Program-made: the position numbers and the translations under genes | Shown here: positions 10,969 through 24,270 of the stretch, piece after piece | Numbering within the stretch: the first letter of the stretch is position 1 | Layout: each line of letters opens with the position of its first letter | NCBI GenBank assembly: GCA_027422505.1 | Contig: JAPQWV010000668.1 | Coordinates: forward strand, 236,001 to 300,000 | Direction of reading: 5' to 3' | DNA from: Craterostigma plantagineum | Taxonomy: Eukaryota; Streptophyta; Magnoliopsida; Lamiales; Linderniaceae | Length of the DNA stretch: 64,000 nt | The notes under the pieces: model-generated | What the model was told of the DNA's origin: nothing | Database searches by the model: none | What the model saw: only the letters and a program-made list of their open reading frames with translations

Positions 10969-13309
10969 TCACCTTCGAGTTGTACCGTAGAGATTGACGT
11001 AGACTGTCTTTGTTCGGTACACCAGAATCACGCTCAAAACAGCAGCAATGATGCAAAGTCCACACATGATCAAAGAAGTTAAAAAGAAGCATATGGCACC
11101 TTCACACTTCAGCGGCTCTTCAAGATGCACATAACTTGTAAACGGAGATGATAAACTACGGTAGATATGATTTTGACCGTGTGCTTGTTTCTCTGCCTCT
11201 CTATCATATATACTACTAGCAATGACACCCGAGAAAACTAAGGAACCAGCAGGGTTTGCTACGGTAAGAAAATTGTATATTGCACCAAACTTTTTCAATC
11301 CAAAGAGCTCCGATGCAGCAGCTGGCACTATTGCCCAATGTGCTCCATAGCCTAGTCCCACAAGAAGTGTTCCAAGGTACATTGCACCAGGCCAACCCAT
11401 GGCAAAGAAGAAATGCCCTATTGCCATTATGGCCTGTGCAGCCGCCATGGCTATGTGTCTTGGATATGCATAGTCCCTGTATCATCATATTTGCAAAACA
11501 ATTTAAATTAAACACCCAAGTGAGTCAAAGAAGTACGTTTTCTACTAAAACTAGTCTGGATTCAGACCGGACAATTTTTTCGGAGAAGTAACCACCGCCA
11601 ACACGACCCAGAAAGTTCCAAATGCTGATCATGGAGACAAAGACATGCGTGTTATCGTAACCTAAAGACTGGCTCATCTGTCCCAAGTTATCGATCACAG
11701 TCAATCCGGACCCAGAACCCAAGAGAAGAGAGAAAAATATGAGCCAAAAATCTGCCTTTATCAATGCCTCCATTAAAGTGAAGTCTTCCCCTCTATGTGG
11801 TCTTCTTTTCTTGATTCTTACTGCACCTTCTGCAGCAGCTTGGGCTAGCCTTGCTTGGAGCTGAGCAATTCTCTTATATCTCTCAGAAGCGGGAAGCAAA
11901 TCTACTTCTTTGGGCTTTTCATCTTCCATTTCACTAAATATGATTTCCTGAGCGTATTCTTCAGACTTGCTTGACCCTTGTTTTGATGTATTGGGTAGAA
12001 GAGCCTCTTCTATTGGAGATCTTTGTTCCCCAGAAATGTTCAGTGTTACCGGGATGGCAATAGGAATAAACAAAAGCACAAATAAGATCACAGTCAAGAT
12101 TGTAATCACCAAACTGCTTAGATCCACTAGATCTTGTACAAGCATGACCCCCATCAAATATGCAGCCAAAAGGAGGCATATGCTGTAAATAATGGAGAAG
12201 CTGAATCCATCTGACGATCTGATTTGTCTGTGGCCTCCTACTGGCCTCACGACAAACATCAGAGCAATGGCCACCATCGTTGGCCCAACCGCAACCATGA
12301 ATATCAGCGAAGCATGGTCTGGAGAGTGCATTAAGGCGTATATCTGTGTTAGAATTGCACCGCTAAGCCCTGCAAAACCCTTCAGAATCCCCACAACAGG
12401 ACCACGACTTTTGGGGAAGTTTTGAACGCAAGAGACGAGTGCTGCTGTGTTGAAGTACGTTTCGCCATTGGTTCCAATAAAGATGAGAACGCACATCTGC
12501 GTATAAAAAATGTAGGAAAAACTTAAATAGGTATTATGAGATCAAAGGAAGAAAAGCACATATATTTTCAGATAGAATCCAAGTGCATTATGTAGACGCT
12601 CATCAGAGTGCAAAGATCTGGGTCAACATAGGACGCCTACAGATTACAAAACGAAGCAAACAGAAAAGTGCATCTTCTGTACTTCCTACCAATCAACAGA
12701 GTACGTAGCCTAGACTAGACATGCAATTCAAGGGATCACATTCATACCGATTAAAATCATGTTCAGTTAAACAAAAAGGGGCTATTGGAAGCTCAATTAT
12801 GATAATTGCATTAATCGCATACATAAGGGATCGGTGATCAAAATGATATCTACACAGTCCAATATGCATCAGGTTCAAACTAATAAATATCAATCCGAGT
12901 AGAAAAACAATAGAAGGGGAAAACGAAGGATCGAAGGCAGAAAAGAAAAGAACCAAGATAGACAGATACTCACAGCCCACAAAGGCAAGACCGGAACTCT
13001 ACCCGTGACTACAAGCCAAACCCAACCATAGCCAACAAAATTCTGAATTGCACCGATCAAAAGAGCAGCCCACAAAGGCAACATCTCACATAAGCTACCA
13101 GCCAAAAATCCGACGCTGTCACCTAAATCTTTCGCAACACCCAATCTCGCAATTTGTTTTTGATTGTAGCTCAAAGAATTTTTTATGGTTGGTGAGATGC
13201 TGCCAAACAAATACCCAACACCAGCACATGATTGTATCCACATTGCGGCAACAAAAACCAGCCATCTATTGTTGAAAAATGAAGAGAGACTCTCGCGTAG
13301 AGAAGACAT
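10969..13309 (-). CDS. NFD4-like / nodulin-like MFS transporter, 3 exons
   Basis: Exons 13309-12974, 12496-11568 and 11476-10969 sum to 1773 nt, 590 residues. The first exon holds the nodulin-like N-terminus (WLVFVAAMWIQSCAGVGYLFGSISP without a signal peptide); later exons give further membrane helices, with a long charged cytoplasmic loop (about residues 260-340, including RIKKRRPHRGEDFTLMEAL) between two helix bundles. Conserved GSGSGLTVIDNLGQMSQSLG and GGYFSE motifs match plant proteins annotated 'NUCLEAR FUSION DEFECTIVE 4-like'. The family belongs to the major facilitator superfamily; substrates are mostly unknown. Intron 1 (12497-12973) has no recognisable insertion. Confidence 0.92.
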
Positions 13310-14700
13310 GTTTCTCTTTTAAGGCTCAGTAATCAAAAGAATTTGGTTTTACGGGGAGAGGAGACTCGTCCTTGTTGGGAGAGAAATCAACGTACAGAGA
13401 CTTATTTGACTTTGGAGGGGGAGGAGGATATCATAATATGTGTGTTCTCTTGATGTCGGGAGATAATGATGGATTCAAAATAATAACAAATAAAGGGAGA
13501 AGATGGCTTCAGAATTTTATCATCATCGGAAATAAGTGCACATTCTTGTCACGTGTATATTTAATAAAATTTGACAAAACGAATTATTGTGCTATTCATT
13601 CATGGCTTGTCCTATTTTCTGGTTTTGCCCATCATCATCAACCGATGCACATACGATTTTGATGCCCACTTGCATTTGCTTCCGATGGCATTAACAACAA
13701 AACAATATTATAGCAACAAATAATACCAGTTAATTATAGGCGAAAAATATATTAAATTGTCCAGCTAGCATCCGATGGCAAATTGCAGGGAGTAAACGAG
13801 ACCTCACATGCACTTGCTCTTTCACTTCAGTAAGAATATATATTGTATTTATCGCAATCGAATCATCTATGAGTATGCCTGTACCAATTGCTAACGATTG
13901 ACTTTCGAAACGATTGCTTCAGCCATTTGAGATGACTGTCAAACTCTATGTTTTGGGACCCCATTGAATTAAATGAAAGATATCGTAAGACGGAAACTGA
14001 CTTTATGGTTCAGACATCTTACTTCGGTTAGAATAAAAGTACAAGACCGTTGCATTTCGAGGGGGTTTCTAATTGACTATGTTATTTAGGTTTCGTCAAG
14101 AATAGTTTGATAATGACATGAGTTATTACTTCTCCGATTCATTTATGTGGGTCATGCAAGGCCTACCTAATGATTAGCACTTTATTGATAAAAAAAAATA
14201 ATAATAAAAGAAATCATTTATTCCATTTTTTATTAAGTGTATTGACATAAATAATCCATTAGTATGTCAATTAAGCTTTATTAAAAAATAAATTAATATA
14301 TTAAAAAACATCCACAATCATTTATTTACTATTTTTAGATATTCCACCTTTAATTTTATAATAAATGAATTAAATTAAATTTAATTTCTATTATTTTAAT
14401 TTTTAATAAAAGATGTAATTTGATATATTTATATATTATAACACACAATGCAACAAGTAAACAAAAACAAATCGCATTAACTTGGAAATTGGTTTCGTTA
14501 TTATATTCTTGTATAGATTGACGTAATTATAGATATTGTTCCTCTTGGGATTTTCGCATGGTAAAATATCAAATCCAACTAAAAGAGTCCGAAGGATGCC
14601 CGCAGATCTCCTATAGACGAAGGCCGAGAACTCAAACTCAAAAAATCACTCTAAGAAAGCACAGATAGTCGCTTCGAACCCTTCATTCATGAAATCACTC
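13310..14700. other. Intergenic spacer, AT-rich
   Basis: Upstream region of the MFS gene followed by very AT-rich DNA (about 14150-14500). No gene, MITE ends or LTR recognised. A roughly 35-bp stretch at 14646-14680 (CACTCTAAGAAAGCACAGAT onward) recurs right after the solo LTR at 15744. Confidence 0.5.
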
Positions 14701-15743
14701 TGTTAAGTATCATGAATCAAAGAATTCAAATTAAACAGTTTTGGTGATTGTCTAAACTTCACTGAGTATAACCGGTTAAACGAAGACTCAAGACCGGATA
14801 CCAGTCAGCAGGTCACAAGTGCGTCAGAGACCGGATATCAGTCAGCAGGTCATAAGTGCGTCAGAGACCGGATAACAGTCAGCAGTTTAAAAACGCGCCA
14901 GATACCGGAACTAATAAAGTGCCAAGACCGGAGTATAACTACCGGAACTGACAAAGTGACAAGACCGAAGTACAGATACTGGACCTGCCACGTGTACAAA
15001 GATTCAAATTTATTTAAGGCGGGATGTTGAAGACTTCTGCTAAAGCAATTAATGCAAGGCTGCCAGGAGGAGGCAAGTTTAAGTCAAGTTTAGCTTAAAA
15101 AGGAAAAAGCAATTGGCACAGCGCGAACTGCTATGAAGACCAGACAGTACCTGGGTAAATGCGTTTAATGCATAGTCTGGTACAAGGAGCTATCACACAA
15201 CGGCTCCATTCTTCAGGCCAACTATAAAAAGAAGAGAGGCATGATGAAGAAACTACTTCACCAATTTTCAAGCAAAATCAAGCATAAGAGTATTACGACG
15301 TTGAGCGATTGAGTAAGTCGTTGTAGGTGTTGTCCTCACTGTACTTAAACCGGTGATCAGTTAGTAAGTGAGTTCCTTTCCGACGGACCGTAAAAAGCTG
15401 TTGAAGTAGGTGGATTGTATTATGCGACTGCCTAGGTGATTCACTAGATAAGGCTGAGGGCAGCTGGGTAGGTTGTACAGTGAGTGTATAACTGAAGTCT
15501 AGTGAACCTTCCTTGCCGGAAGAAGGGGAAACGTAGGAGATTTAACTCCGAACTTCCAAAAACAAACCGGTGTCTTCCTTACATACAGAAACTAACACAT
15601 CACACCTTTATTGGTCTTGGTTCAAACCGACCGACTTGCTTCCGCACAAATCACACTTAGATAAATATCAAGTACCGGTTAAATACCAGAAAAGCGTCAA
15701 GCGTTTATTCACCCCCATCTAAACGCGTAAACCGATCCTAACA
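14701..15743. mobile_element. Solo LTR (LTR retrotransposon remnant)
   Basis: Begins TGTTAAGTATC and ends GATCCTAACA, flanked by perfect 5-bp duplications CACTC (14696-14700 and 15744-15748). 1043 bp, no internal domain and no second LTR: the product of LTR-LTR recombination. A TATA-like ACTATAAAAAGAAG lies at about 15220. A 37-bp unit beginning AGACCGGATA is tandemly repeated about 2.6 times near 14785-14885, a common LTR enhancer layout. Confidence 0.85.
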
Positions 15744-16085
15744 CACTCTAATAAAGCACAAATAGTCACTTCGAAAGGGAGAGGGAGAGAAAACGCAAAC
15801 AAATAGATGAATTTTCGTAAAGGCAATAATCAAATGAAAAGCTTTATTTTGCTGTGCTAGAAACAAAAATAAATATCTGCTCAAAGAAGAGTAGAGAAAA
15901 ATACAGAATAAGCAGGCAGGCATCCCACCTTAATTGTTATTCCATGATATATATTTAAGTAACACATACAATACATGGCAATCAAACTGGTTAAGATATA
16001 TCCATTTCCATCCAGGGATAGATATGAAAGACAAGACAGACACACAGACAATTAAGAGTTGATGGTAAAAGAAGGCTAGGATAAG

Positions 16086-16292
16086 CTAGGCATAGATGTG
16101 AATGTTGAGCACTACGAGGAACAGAACAAGAAGCAAACCATATATGACACCGTGTAAAACCATAGCTAGCAGATTGGTCTTCATGCTTAGAAATTCCACA
16201 GGCTTGTTCTTTCCTGGTAGCTGAATTAACAATCCTGGGCACAAGAACCCAAACAGTGCAGTTGCTATGATCAGACCAGCGTAATCATGCAT
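16086..16292 (-). CDS. DUF3339 family membrane micro-protein
   Basis: One exon, 68 residues: MHDYAGLIIATALFGFLCPG, then LLIQLPGKNKPVEF, then a second hydrophobic stretch ending NIHIYA. Two membrane helices flanking a conserved LLxQLPGxxxxVEF block define the plant DUF3339 family, whose members are all about 65-75 residues. Function unknown. The family start is usually MxDW or MxDY, which fits this ATG. Confidence 0.9.
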   Translation of the reverse strand: MHDYAGLIIATALFGFLCPGLLIQLPGKNKPVEFLSMKTNLLAMVLHGVIYGLLLVLFLVVLNIHIYA

Positions 16293-16670
16293 CCTTCTTC
16301 GTCTTCTTCTTCTTATGATTCTGGGAATGGAGGAGAGTGAGACTAACGCAAGTGATAAAAGAAAGAATATAGAATTTCAACGACTTTAGCTTTTTGGTTG
16401 TCCACCACCTTGTACCATATGGTTGTCACTTGATTTCCTTTATTCTTTTCTGTTTGATGGAATAATTTTTTTTTATTTATCTAAGCTGTATATAAGGTTT
16501 CCCCTTTCCCCTTTGATTGTTTCCAAATGGATGAAGAAAAAGAATAAAATTGATTTACGAAAGAGCACTAGTTCTTGGTGGAAAGGCAAAGCCAATAATA
16601 TGTGGTTGTGGATATGGTGTTTCTAAGTGCCATTAATGCAGGCTTGACTCCAAGCCCCCATCTTGCCACT

Positions 16671-16905
16671 GATTGGTTTTTTTTTTTTTTTTTTTTGTTG
16701 TCCCGAAGTATCCCCACACGGCTATGGACTAATCGTCACACACTCCAGAAGTGGGACTAATCCCGGAGTCAGATGGATAAGTCTCAAACCCATCCAATAA
16801 CGATAGTCATGGGCCTTAGGCCAATGGGGAACTTCTCAAAGGAAATGTGAGAGGCGAGATTCGATGCCTTGACTTCCTAGCCACATGACCTTTGATAGTG
16901 TCCGC
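16671..16905 (-). mobile_element. tRNA-derived SINE
   Basis: Read on the minus strand: a GTGGCTAGGAAG A-box-like block, then GGCATCGAATCTCGCC as B-box, then a body containing GGATTAGTCCCAC and TGTGGGGATACTTCGGGACA, closed by a run of about 18 A (16678-16695 as T on the plus strand). This is the layout of plant Pol III SINEs. The 5' boundary is approximate and I could not fix the target duplication. Confidence 0.65.
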
Positions 16906-18165
16906 TTCTGCAAAAGAATCGACTCAGGCGTTTAATTATATATAAGAAAACAAAGAGAATACTATTCTCGAAGGGAAAAAAAGATCGCTCAATTCCTTGG
17001 GTTATTCTTATATCGGAGATATAGCAAGCAATTGTTACACTAAAAATAATCTTTTAAATTCAACACCAAAACAGTACAGCTATTTTATTAGGAAACAGAA
17101 AGGATAATTAAAAAGCATGCGTAATTAATTGACCACCACACCGATCATTCAACTTTAAGATGGGAAATAAGAAAGACGACAGCACAATGCATTCTAGTAG
17201 TAGTAGTGTTGGCAAGCTAAAAAACATCTTGTCGATCAACGTCGTACATAATATATCTAAGTAGCAAATATTATCAGTATAATGTACGGTACACATACAT
17301 AAATATTAGATTTATGTGTGAAACTGACTAGACGACCTTCAGATAGAAAAAAGGAAAATTAGAATAGGATACTAATGTAACTATCACATACGAATGAATA
17401 TACTGAATGACAGCGATTTACATCTTATCCTCCAGAAATATCACCTGGATATATTCTCGCTCCCTATACTGCTTGATAGATAGATATTTATTAAGCAGCT
17501 TGCCAAACCAATTATTGCGTTTGTTGTGTTGGGTGATACTCGCGCTCAAATTCGTTGTTATCCACTGAAACAATATGATCTCCTATTATGATGTGATTAA
17601 CTGATATACATTTCTTATAGTATGTCTTATTAAAAGCTACATGCAGCCAGCGAATCAATCTTTTTATCTACTTTTGCTTGTTCGAAAGATGGGGATGCCT
17701 TTTGCCTTTCAATTCAAAACAAAAAAGCAAAAGCTAATAAAGATCTCCGAATCTCATTGGAACTCCCGAATATATAGACAAATCTCTAATTATAAACGAA
17801 ATAAATTTTTCCTGGATTGAATAATGAAAGATTATTGATATTGCTCTTGGAGTAATCAACATATAGCATACATTTTGTAATCTTACTGTTTCAAGCAAAG
17901 CAAGAATAAATCCAACAATAGATTATTGTTGAAGACGACTCAAAAGCAGTGTAGTTTATTCTCCCATTAGATTCCTTGAGCCTGCCGTGCACGATATATA
18001 AATACATCGATATCACTCAAATTTGCTGATCATGCATGTATGCACACACACACACATATATAAATATATATATACATGGAGGTGTCGTCCACACACATCA
18101 TATATATACACTCGCTCGTGAATAAATAATTATAATATCATTTTAATAGTTTGATATCGCTGTGA
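16906..18165. other. Intergenic spacer
   Basis: AT-rich, with short CA and TA microsatellites near 18042-18075. It contains the likely promoter of the 18166 gene. No other element recognised. Confidence 0.5.
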
Positions 18166-18684
18166 ATGGAGTCCAATAATCGCATCAAACGTAGTAATAA
18201 GGGTACTTATTACTTCTCCAACAAGGCAAAGCTGGTTTTGTCTCTGTATCATCGTGCCACCAAACAGCCGTCGAGCTCCTTGACGACTAACAAAGATTCA
18301 GCTGATCATTTACATGTTAATAAGCCAGCAGCTGGCAAATTAGCTTATTATAATAACTCATCATCATCATCATCATCATCATTCGTCGCTAGCAGTACGA
18401 TGACTAAAAAACCGGTGGAGTACAAGATCATAGTGAACAAAGACCAATCTCTTCCTCAGCAGAATAACCCTGCTATAATTAATGTCTTACCACCACCAGC
18501 GGCTGATACTGATAGTAGGTCGAGCTTTTATGGAAGATCAGCAGGTGCTGTGTTCGATGATGAGGAAGAAGAAGCTGTAGATGCCAAGGCCACCAAATAT
18601 ATCTCTGCAGTGCATGAGAGGTTTCGCTTGTTTGAAAGTGCCAATTCTGATGATCGCAAAGTCGACAACCAAGATACAAGATGA
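18166..18684 (+). CDS. Small serine-rich protein with DUF761-like C-terminus
   Basis: Intronless, 172 residues. Basic N-terminus (KAKLVLSLYHRATKQ), a low-complexity serine run at about 64-72, an acidic DDEEEE stretch, then VDAKATKYISAVHERFRLFE. The last block resembles the short DUF761/cotton-fibre motif (acidic residues, xDxxAxxFIxxxxEQxRL). This link is by eye. The start ATG follows an AT-rich leader with CATA repeats. Function unknown. Confidence 0.7.
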   Translation: MESNNRIKRSNKGTYYFSNKAKLVLSLYHRATKQPSSSLTTNKDSADHLHVNKPAAGKLAYYNNSSSSSSSSFVASSTMTKKPVEYKIIVNKDQSLPQQNNPAIINVLPPPAADTDSRSSFYGRSAGAVFDDEEEEAVDAKATKYISAVHERFRLFESANSDDRKVDNQDTR

Positions 18685-18800
18685 CGACCATCATGCAGCT
18701 CTCAAAAACTATCGCAAGAGTATAGTCGTATTATGGTGGATTTTGGATTGGCATTGCAGATTCTCATTATAAAATCATATATAGTAAAAGTTTAGTTTAT

Positions 18801-19067
18801 TACTACCTTCATCCCACTTATTTCTTCCCATCTTTCTATTTCGGGCGTCCCACATAATTCTTTCCATTTCTATTTTTGGTAAAAAATTATCCCACTAATT
18901 AAACTAATTACACTATTAATATTAAAAAAAGTCTTCTTGATTTGTGTGTCTACTAATAACTTTTCTCTCTCTATACCTCAAAAGGTGTACTATAATATTA
19001 AATAATGTAATTTTTTAATCTCTGTGCCCGCTAATCTTTGGGAAGAAATAGCGGGATGGAGGAAGTA
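18801..19067. mobile_element. Stowaway MITE
   Basis: 267 bp including TA duplications. Left TACTACCTTCATCCCACTTA; inverted right TACTTCCTCCATCCCGCTAT, continuing TTCTTCCCA on both sides. AT-rich, non-coding, about 120 bp after the stop of the 18166 gene. Confidence 0.85.
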
Positions 19068-19791
19068 CATGATTAATCTGAAACTTTGTATAACACGCGG
19101 ATCTCTGCATACGGTCAAATAATTTCGTACTATAATTCGCAGCCTAGACCAGCAGACAGAACGGGACAAATGTCATTTGATGCCAGACTTTTGGGTTTTT
19201 CTTTTTTTTTTTTTATATCTAAGGTTCTTTTTGAAAAGAAAATTCAAACTTATAAAAGTTTGTTACTAGTTGGGACCTTATTCAAGCCCCTTATTCAATC
19301 ATTAGTACATATATAGACATAAATCATGCAGGATTGCACCGATTATTTCATTTACCCATTTCGGTGCAATGATCGAAAAAGGAAAAAAGAATCCCTTATT
19401 AGGTTAGTATCTGTCTATACGTACGTATTATATTTTCAGACGGGATTTATAACACAGAGGATACGTACGTATTATATTAGATACCATGTGTATTTCTATC
19501 TACAGTATCTCCACTTGAACTGAAAAAGCAGGTTGAATGGAAATATTGTCTGAACCAAACGAAGCAGTCCAAAGTCAAAGCATCAACAGTTTTTTTTTTT
19601 TCTATATCTTACTATTAATTTATATATGAATAGTATCGCACATTCTTTTGCATTTCGCTTGGTTGTCATATGAATGTTAACCCTACTAGCTAAAATCGAT
19701 CAGCAACTAAACCTTTCCCTTTCAACTTTTTCCATTCCTCCTTTCAAGTTTCAAGCCATCGCCTCTTCGTTCGATCATATAGACCGTCTAC
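19068..19791. other. Intergenic spacer
   Basis: No gene or repeat boundary found. TACGTACGTATTATATT occurs twice within 60 bp (about 19418-19475). Confidence 0.4.
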
Positions 19792-20095
19792 CATAGAATT
19801 ACATAAATGATGGTATTTTGAGAATAGAATTACAAAATTAGTTGAGTTTTTAAACTTATTACAAAACTAATCAGCTTTTTTAATTCTAATTATTTTTATT
19901 TTCATTTTAACCACGAAAGTGCTTAAAATTACAAATTTTCACTATCGTTATCTTCAAATAGCACAATATTTGTTAATAATTAAAACTTTACCCAAACTTT
20001 TAACTCAAATATATTAAAACTATCTTACTTATAGAAAGAAAAATAAAATTACGTGGCGTGATCGTGACCTACTTCTCCCACGTGAGTTCGATATC

Positions 20096-20783
<688 letters not shown>

Positions 20784-21268
20784 GATATCGAACTCACGTG
20801 TGAGGAGTATGTCACGATCAAGGCAAGTAATTTTGTTTTTCTTTTGATTATTTCTTTAAGTAATCTATTTTTAATACGTTTGAATTAAATTGGGGTAAAA
20901 ATTTAATTATTACCAAGTGTTGTGCTATTTGAAGATAACAATAGTGAAATTTGTAATTTAAGTAATTTTGTGGTTAAAAATAAAAATAAAAATAGTTAGA
21001 ATTAGAAAAGTTGATTAGTTTTGTAATAGGTTTAAAAACTCAACTAATTTTGTAATTTCATTCTCTAGATAACTTCGTTTGCGTAATTCTCTCGACCGTC
21101 TACACATAAAATAATACGAAAATAATAATATTATAAAGAAAGAAGGGGAAGCAAAACAACTTTTTATCTCTAACATCCTCAATCGAGATTCACGATGGTC
21201 ATGATGATGTTTGACCCTTTACACTAAATCGCAGGAAGCCAAAAGAAACTTGAAAGATTCAATTTTAG

Positions 21269-22165
21269 ATGGATCCCAAGAACTCAAACCAGCCTAAGCA
21301 AGCGATGCCCGTCTTCTTAAACCAGCCTCAACCATTGAATCAGCACGATAGCAACTCTAATATGAGCGACAGGTCCTCAGAAATCAAAGACTTGGAGCTT
21401 GTACCCGCAGAAAGAGTATCTGAAGAGCCCAAGAAACATTCCTTAGCCCCAAAAAGAAGCAAAAACAAAGACAGGCACACGAAAGTCGAAGGCAGAGGTA
21501 GAAGAATAAGGATGCCCGCGTTATGTGCTGCTAGAATATTTCAGCTGACCAGAGAATTGGGTCACAAGTCTGATGGGGAAACTATCCAATGGTTGCTTGA
21601 ACAAGCAGAGCCATCTATAATTGCATCAACGGGCACAGGGACGGTGCCTGCCTCTGCTTTAGAAGCTGCCGGTGGATCTTTATCGCAGCACGGGACATCT
21701 TTGTCATCAGGGCTTCGGTACAAGATAGATGATTTGGTCAATAATAGGACAACTTCCACTTGGCCTGGGAATATGGGGAGGCCGGCGCCACCGCCGCCAC
21801 ACGGGTTAGGTGCAAGTACGGGGTTGTTGTGGCCATATGGCACTGTCAATATTTTTGGATCATCAACAGATTCAGCTAATCCATCATCATCTTCTTCTGG
21901 TCCACCAATGGGGTTGGGGACTAGTGAGGGTTACTTGCAGAAGATTGGCTTTCCAAGGTTTGACTCGCCTATGAGTTTTACTACTTCAATCTTGGGCCAC
22001 CAACTCCCTGGTTTGGAGCTTGGGTTGTCGCAGGATGGGGGACATCTTGGGGTTTTGAGTCCTCGGACACTTAGCCAGATTTATCAGCAGATGGGACAAC
22101 AGAACAGAGCTGTCCAACATCAGGCGGCATCACCAAAGGACGAGTCACAAAAATCCGGACATTAA
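21269..22165 (+). CDS. TCP20: Class I TCP transcription factor, TCP20 type
   Basis: Intronless, 298 residues. The TCP basic helix-loop-helix domain lies at about 66-120 ([20 protein letters not shown], then [20 protein letters not shown], then [12 protein letters not shown]). The basic region lacks the four extra residues of class II, so it is class I (PCF). The N-terminus MDPKN and the C-terminal blocks [23 protein letters not shown] and [10 protein letters not shown] match TCP20. Known role of the family member: nuclear regulator of growth genes and nitrate foraging, binding GCCCR-type sites. The 5' region is bordered by the foldback element ending at 21093. Confidence 0.95.
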   Translation: MDPKNSNQPKQAMPVFLNQPQPLNQHDSNSNMSDRSSEIKDLELVPAERVSEEPKKHSLAPKRSKNKDRHTKVEGRGRRIRMPALCAARIFQLTRELGHKSDGETIQWLLEQAEPSIIASTGTGTVPASALEAAGGSLSQHGTSLSSGLRYKIDDLVNNRTTSTWPGNMGRPAPPPPHGLGASTGLLWPYGTVNIFGSSTDSANPSSSSSGPPMGLGTSEGYLQKIGFPRFDSPMSFTTSILGHQLPGLELGLSQDGGHLGVLSPRTLSQIYQQMGQQNRAVQHQAASPKDESQKSGH

Positions 22166-23684
22166 GATTGCTTCGGGAGCAGTACGTTGTTTGATTATCT
22201 GTTTGGTTATTTTCGTGGTTGTGGATGGATGATACAACCTCATCTTGTAATGGGCAAGCGTTATATATAGATATGTGAACGAAAGAGTGCTTTTTTTTTT
22301 GGTTGTTTTCCCTCCTTACTCCTTTTTCCTTTGAGCTCATGTCCTCTGTTCAGTTCAGACTTCTGCCACAGGTTAGCATCAATTTTGTTGATTATCTTCC
22401 TTGTCTTTCATTTCCCTTTTCCTTGAGATAGAACCACCTTTTGTTTTATCACGTTGTACATTATAATACGGAGTTGATTCTGCTTTGATTGAGTTTGAAT
22501 GTGGGTTGAATTTGAGACATGCGTTCTTTTTTTTTTTCCGAATTAACGAACTGTTTGCTTAATGCTGAGGACCAAGTGTAAGAGCAGTTCCAGTTTCAGT
22601 AAAAGAAAAATGATACATCACTGAGACATGGACGAAGGAGAGGGAGTCGCATCATCTCATGGTTTTTGTGTCGAACCTGATAGTTCTATTGATGTCATGA
22701 AGTGATCAGCATTATACTGTAACTTGTTTATGGAGCAGTTGGCCTGTCTCTGAAAGCAAAAATGCCTTCCGTCTAGAGGCGAGAGATAATTGTGTTTTTG
22801 CACCACTAATATGCATGGTGGAAATACTGCCCGTATCATTCATAGCAAACATGTCATCAATTGTCCGAAGCTCAGTGCTGTCTTGCATAAAGTGGTAATT
22901 TTGTGTCATGACATCTGTTCGTCAGAACGATTATCGATGGATCAGATCAAGGCAACTGCCCCTGTTTGGTCATTCACTTGGTCCTCCATGTATGAGACCT
23001 TCATACTGCCAGCCTTGGTTATTACGTGATTGTCAAGCAAATGGATGTATACTTCTCTTTCAGGTGACAGATTTCCGCGTACAAAACGATATCCATGGGT
23101 TCCATAACGACATTCCTCTATTGTTTGCTTAGCCCAACTAGGTGGTGACCCTTGGATTGGATCTCTCCGGCAGGTATTGGTAACATGTACGGGAGAGATA
23201 GTTGGGAGTAAATGTGATCTTTATCTGAATCTTTCTTCACATAACAAATAACAGTTGTATCTATAAAACTGTAATTCACAGTTGCATGTATCTTAATATA
23301 TACTGCTCATATCAATTGCATCTTTGTCATGCACTCCAAACTTTAAAGATCCTAAACCTTCTCGTCGCGGAAACGCGACTATAATAGTTGTAATGGATTA
23401 AGCTTCTGATATCTTGTAGATCAAGACAAAAGTTGTATGAATGATGAGCATGAGTGAGTGTGTCATGTCAAGACCTAATAATCCTCAGGGGATTTCTGCT
23501 TGAAATCTGTACGTATACCAATATATTTGAAAACATTTAAGTCATACCCACATAGATGAAACACATGGAATGCGACTTATTTTGATGCACATGTGACATG
23601 ATCAAGATCGTCATAACCTGACAACCAAGCACACGACAATGTTCCCGAGGCTTGTTATGTAGTAGCTAACTGGCAAATTTATCA
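22166..23684. other. Intergenic region after TCP20
   Basis: The first 250-300 bp are probably TCP20 3' UTR. The rest (about 22550-23500) has short open frames on both strands with no recognisable protein. Nothing supportable. Confidence 0.4.
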
Positions 23685-24270
23685 TCATTTCCCACACAAG
23701 GAGATGTTGATCTTTGATGGCCTGTAACTCAATGGGTTGAGGCTGTAGATGCACAAATTGGCTTGTCTTGATTTGACGGAAATCTCATCTGTTGTGGTCC
23801 GAAAACCGGGGACGTTACATGATGAAGCCGAACTTGATGTTAGGGTTGCTCTACATGAGTTCCCAACGGCTTTGTCTCTCGCACATTGAACTCCATCAAC
23901 AGAGGGCACTTCCAACTTGTAGATCCCATTCTTATTAGTAGTTCTATTGACTGAAAACGATATCTGCTCAGCAGTTCTTGGAGATACAGCCTTGAACATG
24001 CAATCTATTCTAACTTCAACACCTACACAATTAATTCTTAAGTTATTCGGTATACCATGTGTAGTTAGTTGATAAATTCAAGAAGACGGAAGTACCTGGC
24101 AAGAAGTAGCTGTATGTGGAAAAGGAGTTATTTGAGCAGACATCACAGTAGACCATGCCCATGACAGTGATCTGTGGGATGGAGTTGGACTTCGAAGACC
24201 CAACTTGCAAGAACAGTGGCACGGTAGCAAACAAGAAAGAAAACACCGCGAAAAATGCCGAGGCCGCCAT
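23685..24270 (-). CDS. Pollen Ole e 1 / extensin family secreted protein, 2 exons
   Basis: Exons 24270-24096 and 24022-23685 give 170 residues. The ATG at 24270 is the first in frame and starts a good signal peptide (MAASAFFAVFSFLFATVPLF). The mature part has the family pattern of spaced cysteines: GMVYCDVCSNN, FLPGVEVRIDCMF, VQCARDKAVGNSCRA, SSCNVPGF. Members are small cell-wall or apoplastic proteins of unclear function, often expressed in pollen or root. Confidence 0.88.

Noticed and set aside
22600..23135. Possible coding sequence between TCP20 and the Ole e 1 gene
   Set aside because: Short frames on both strands, no splice-consistent exon chain, no recognisable motif.
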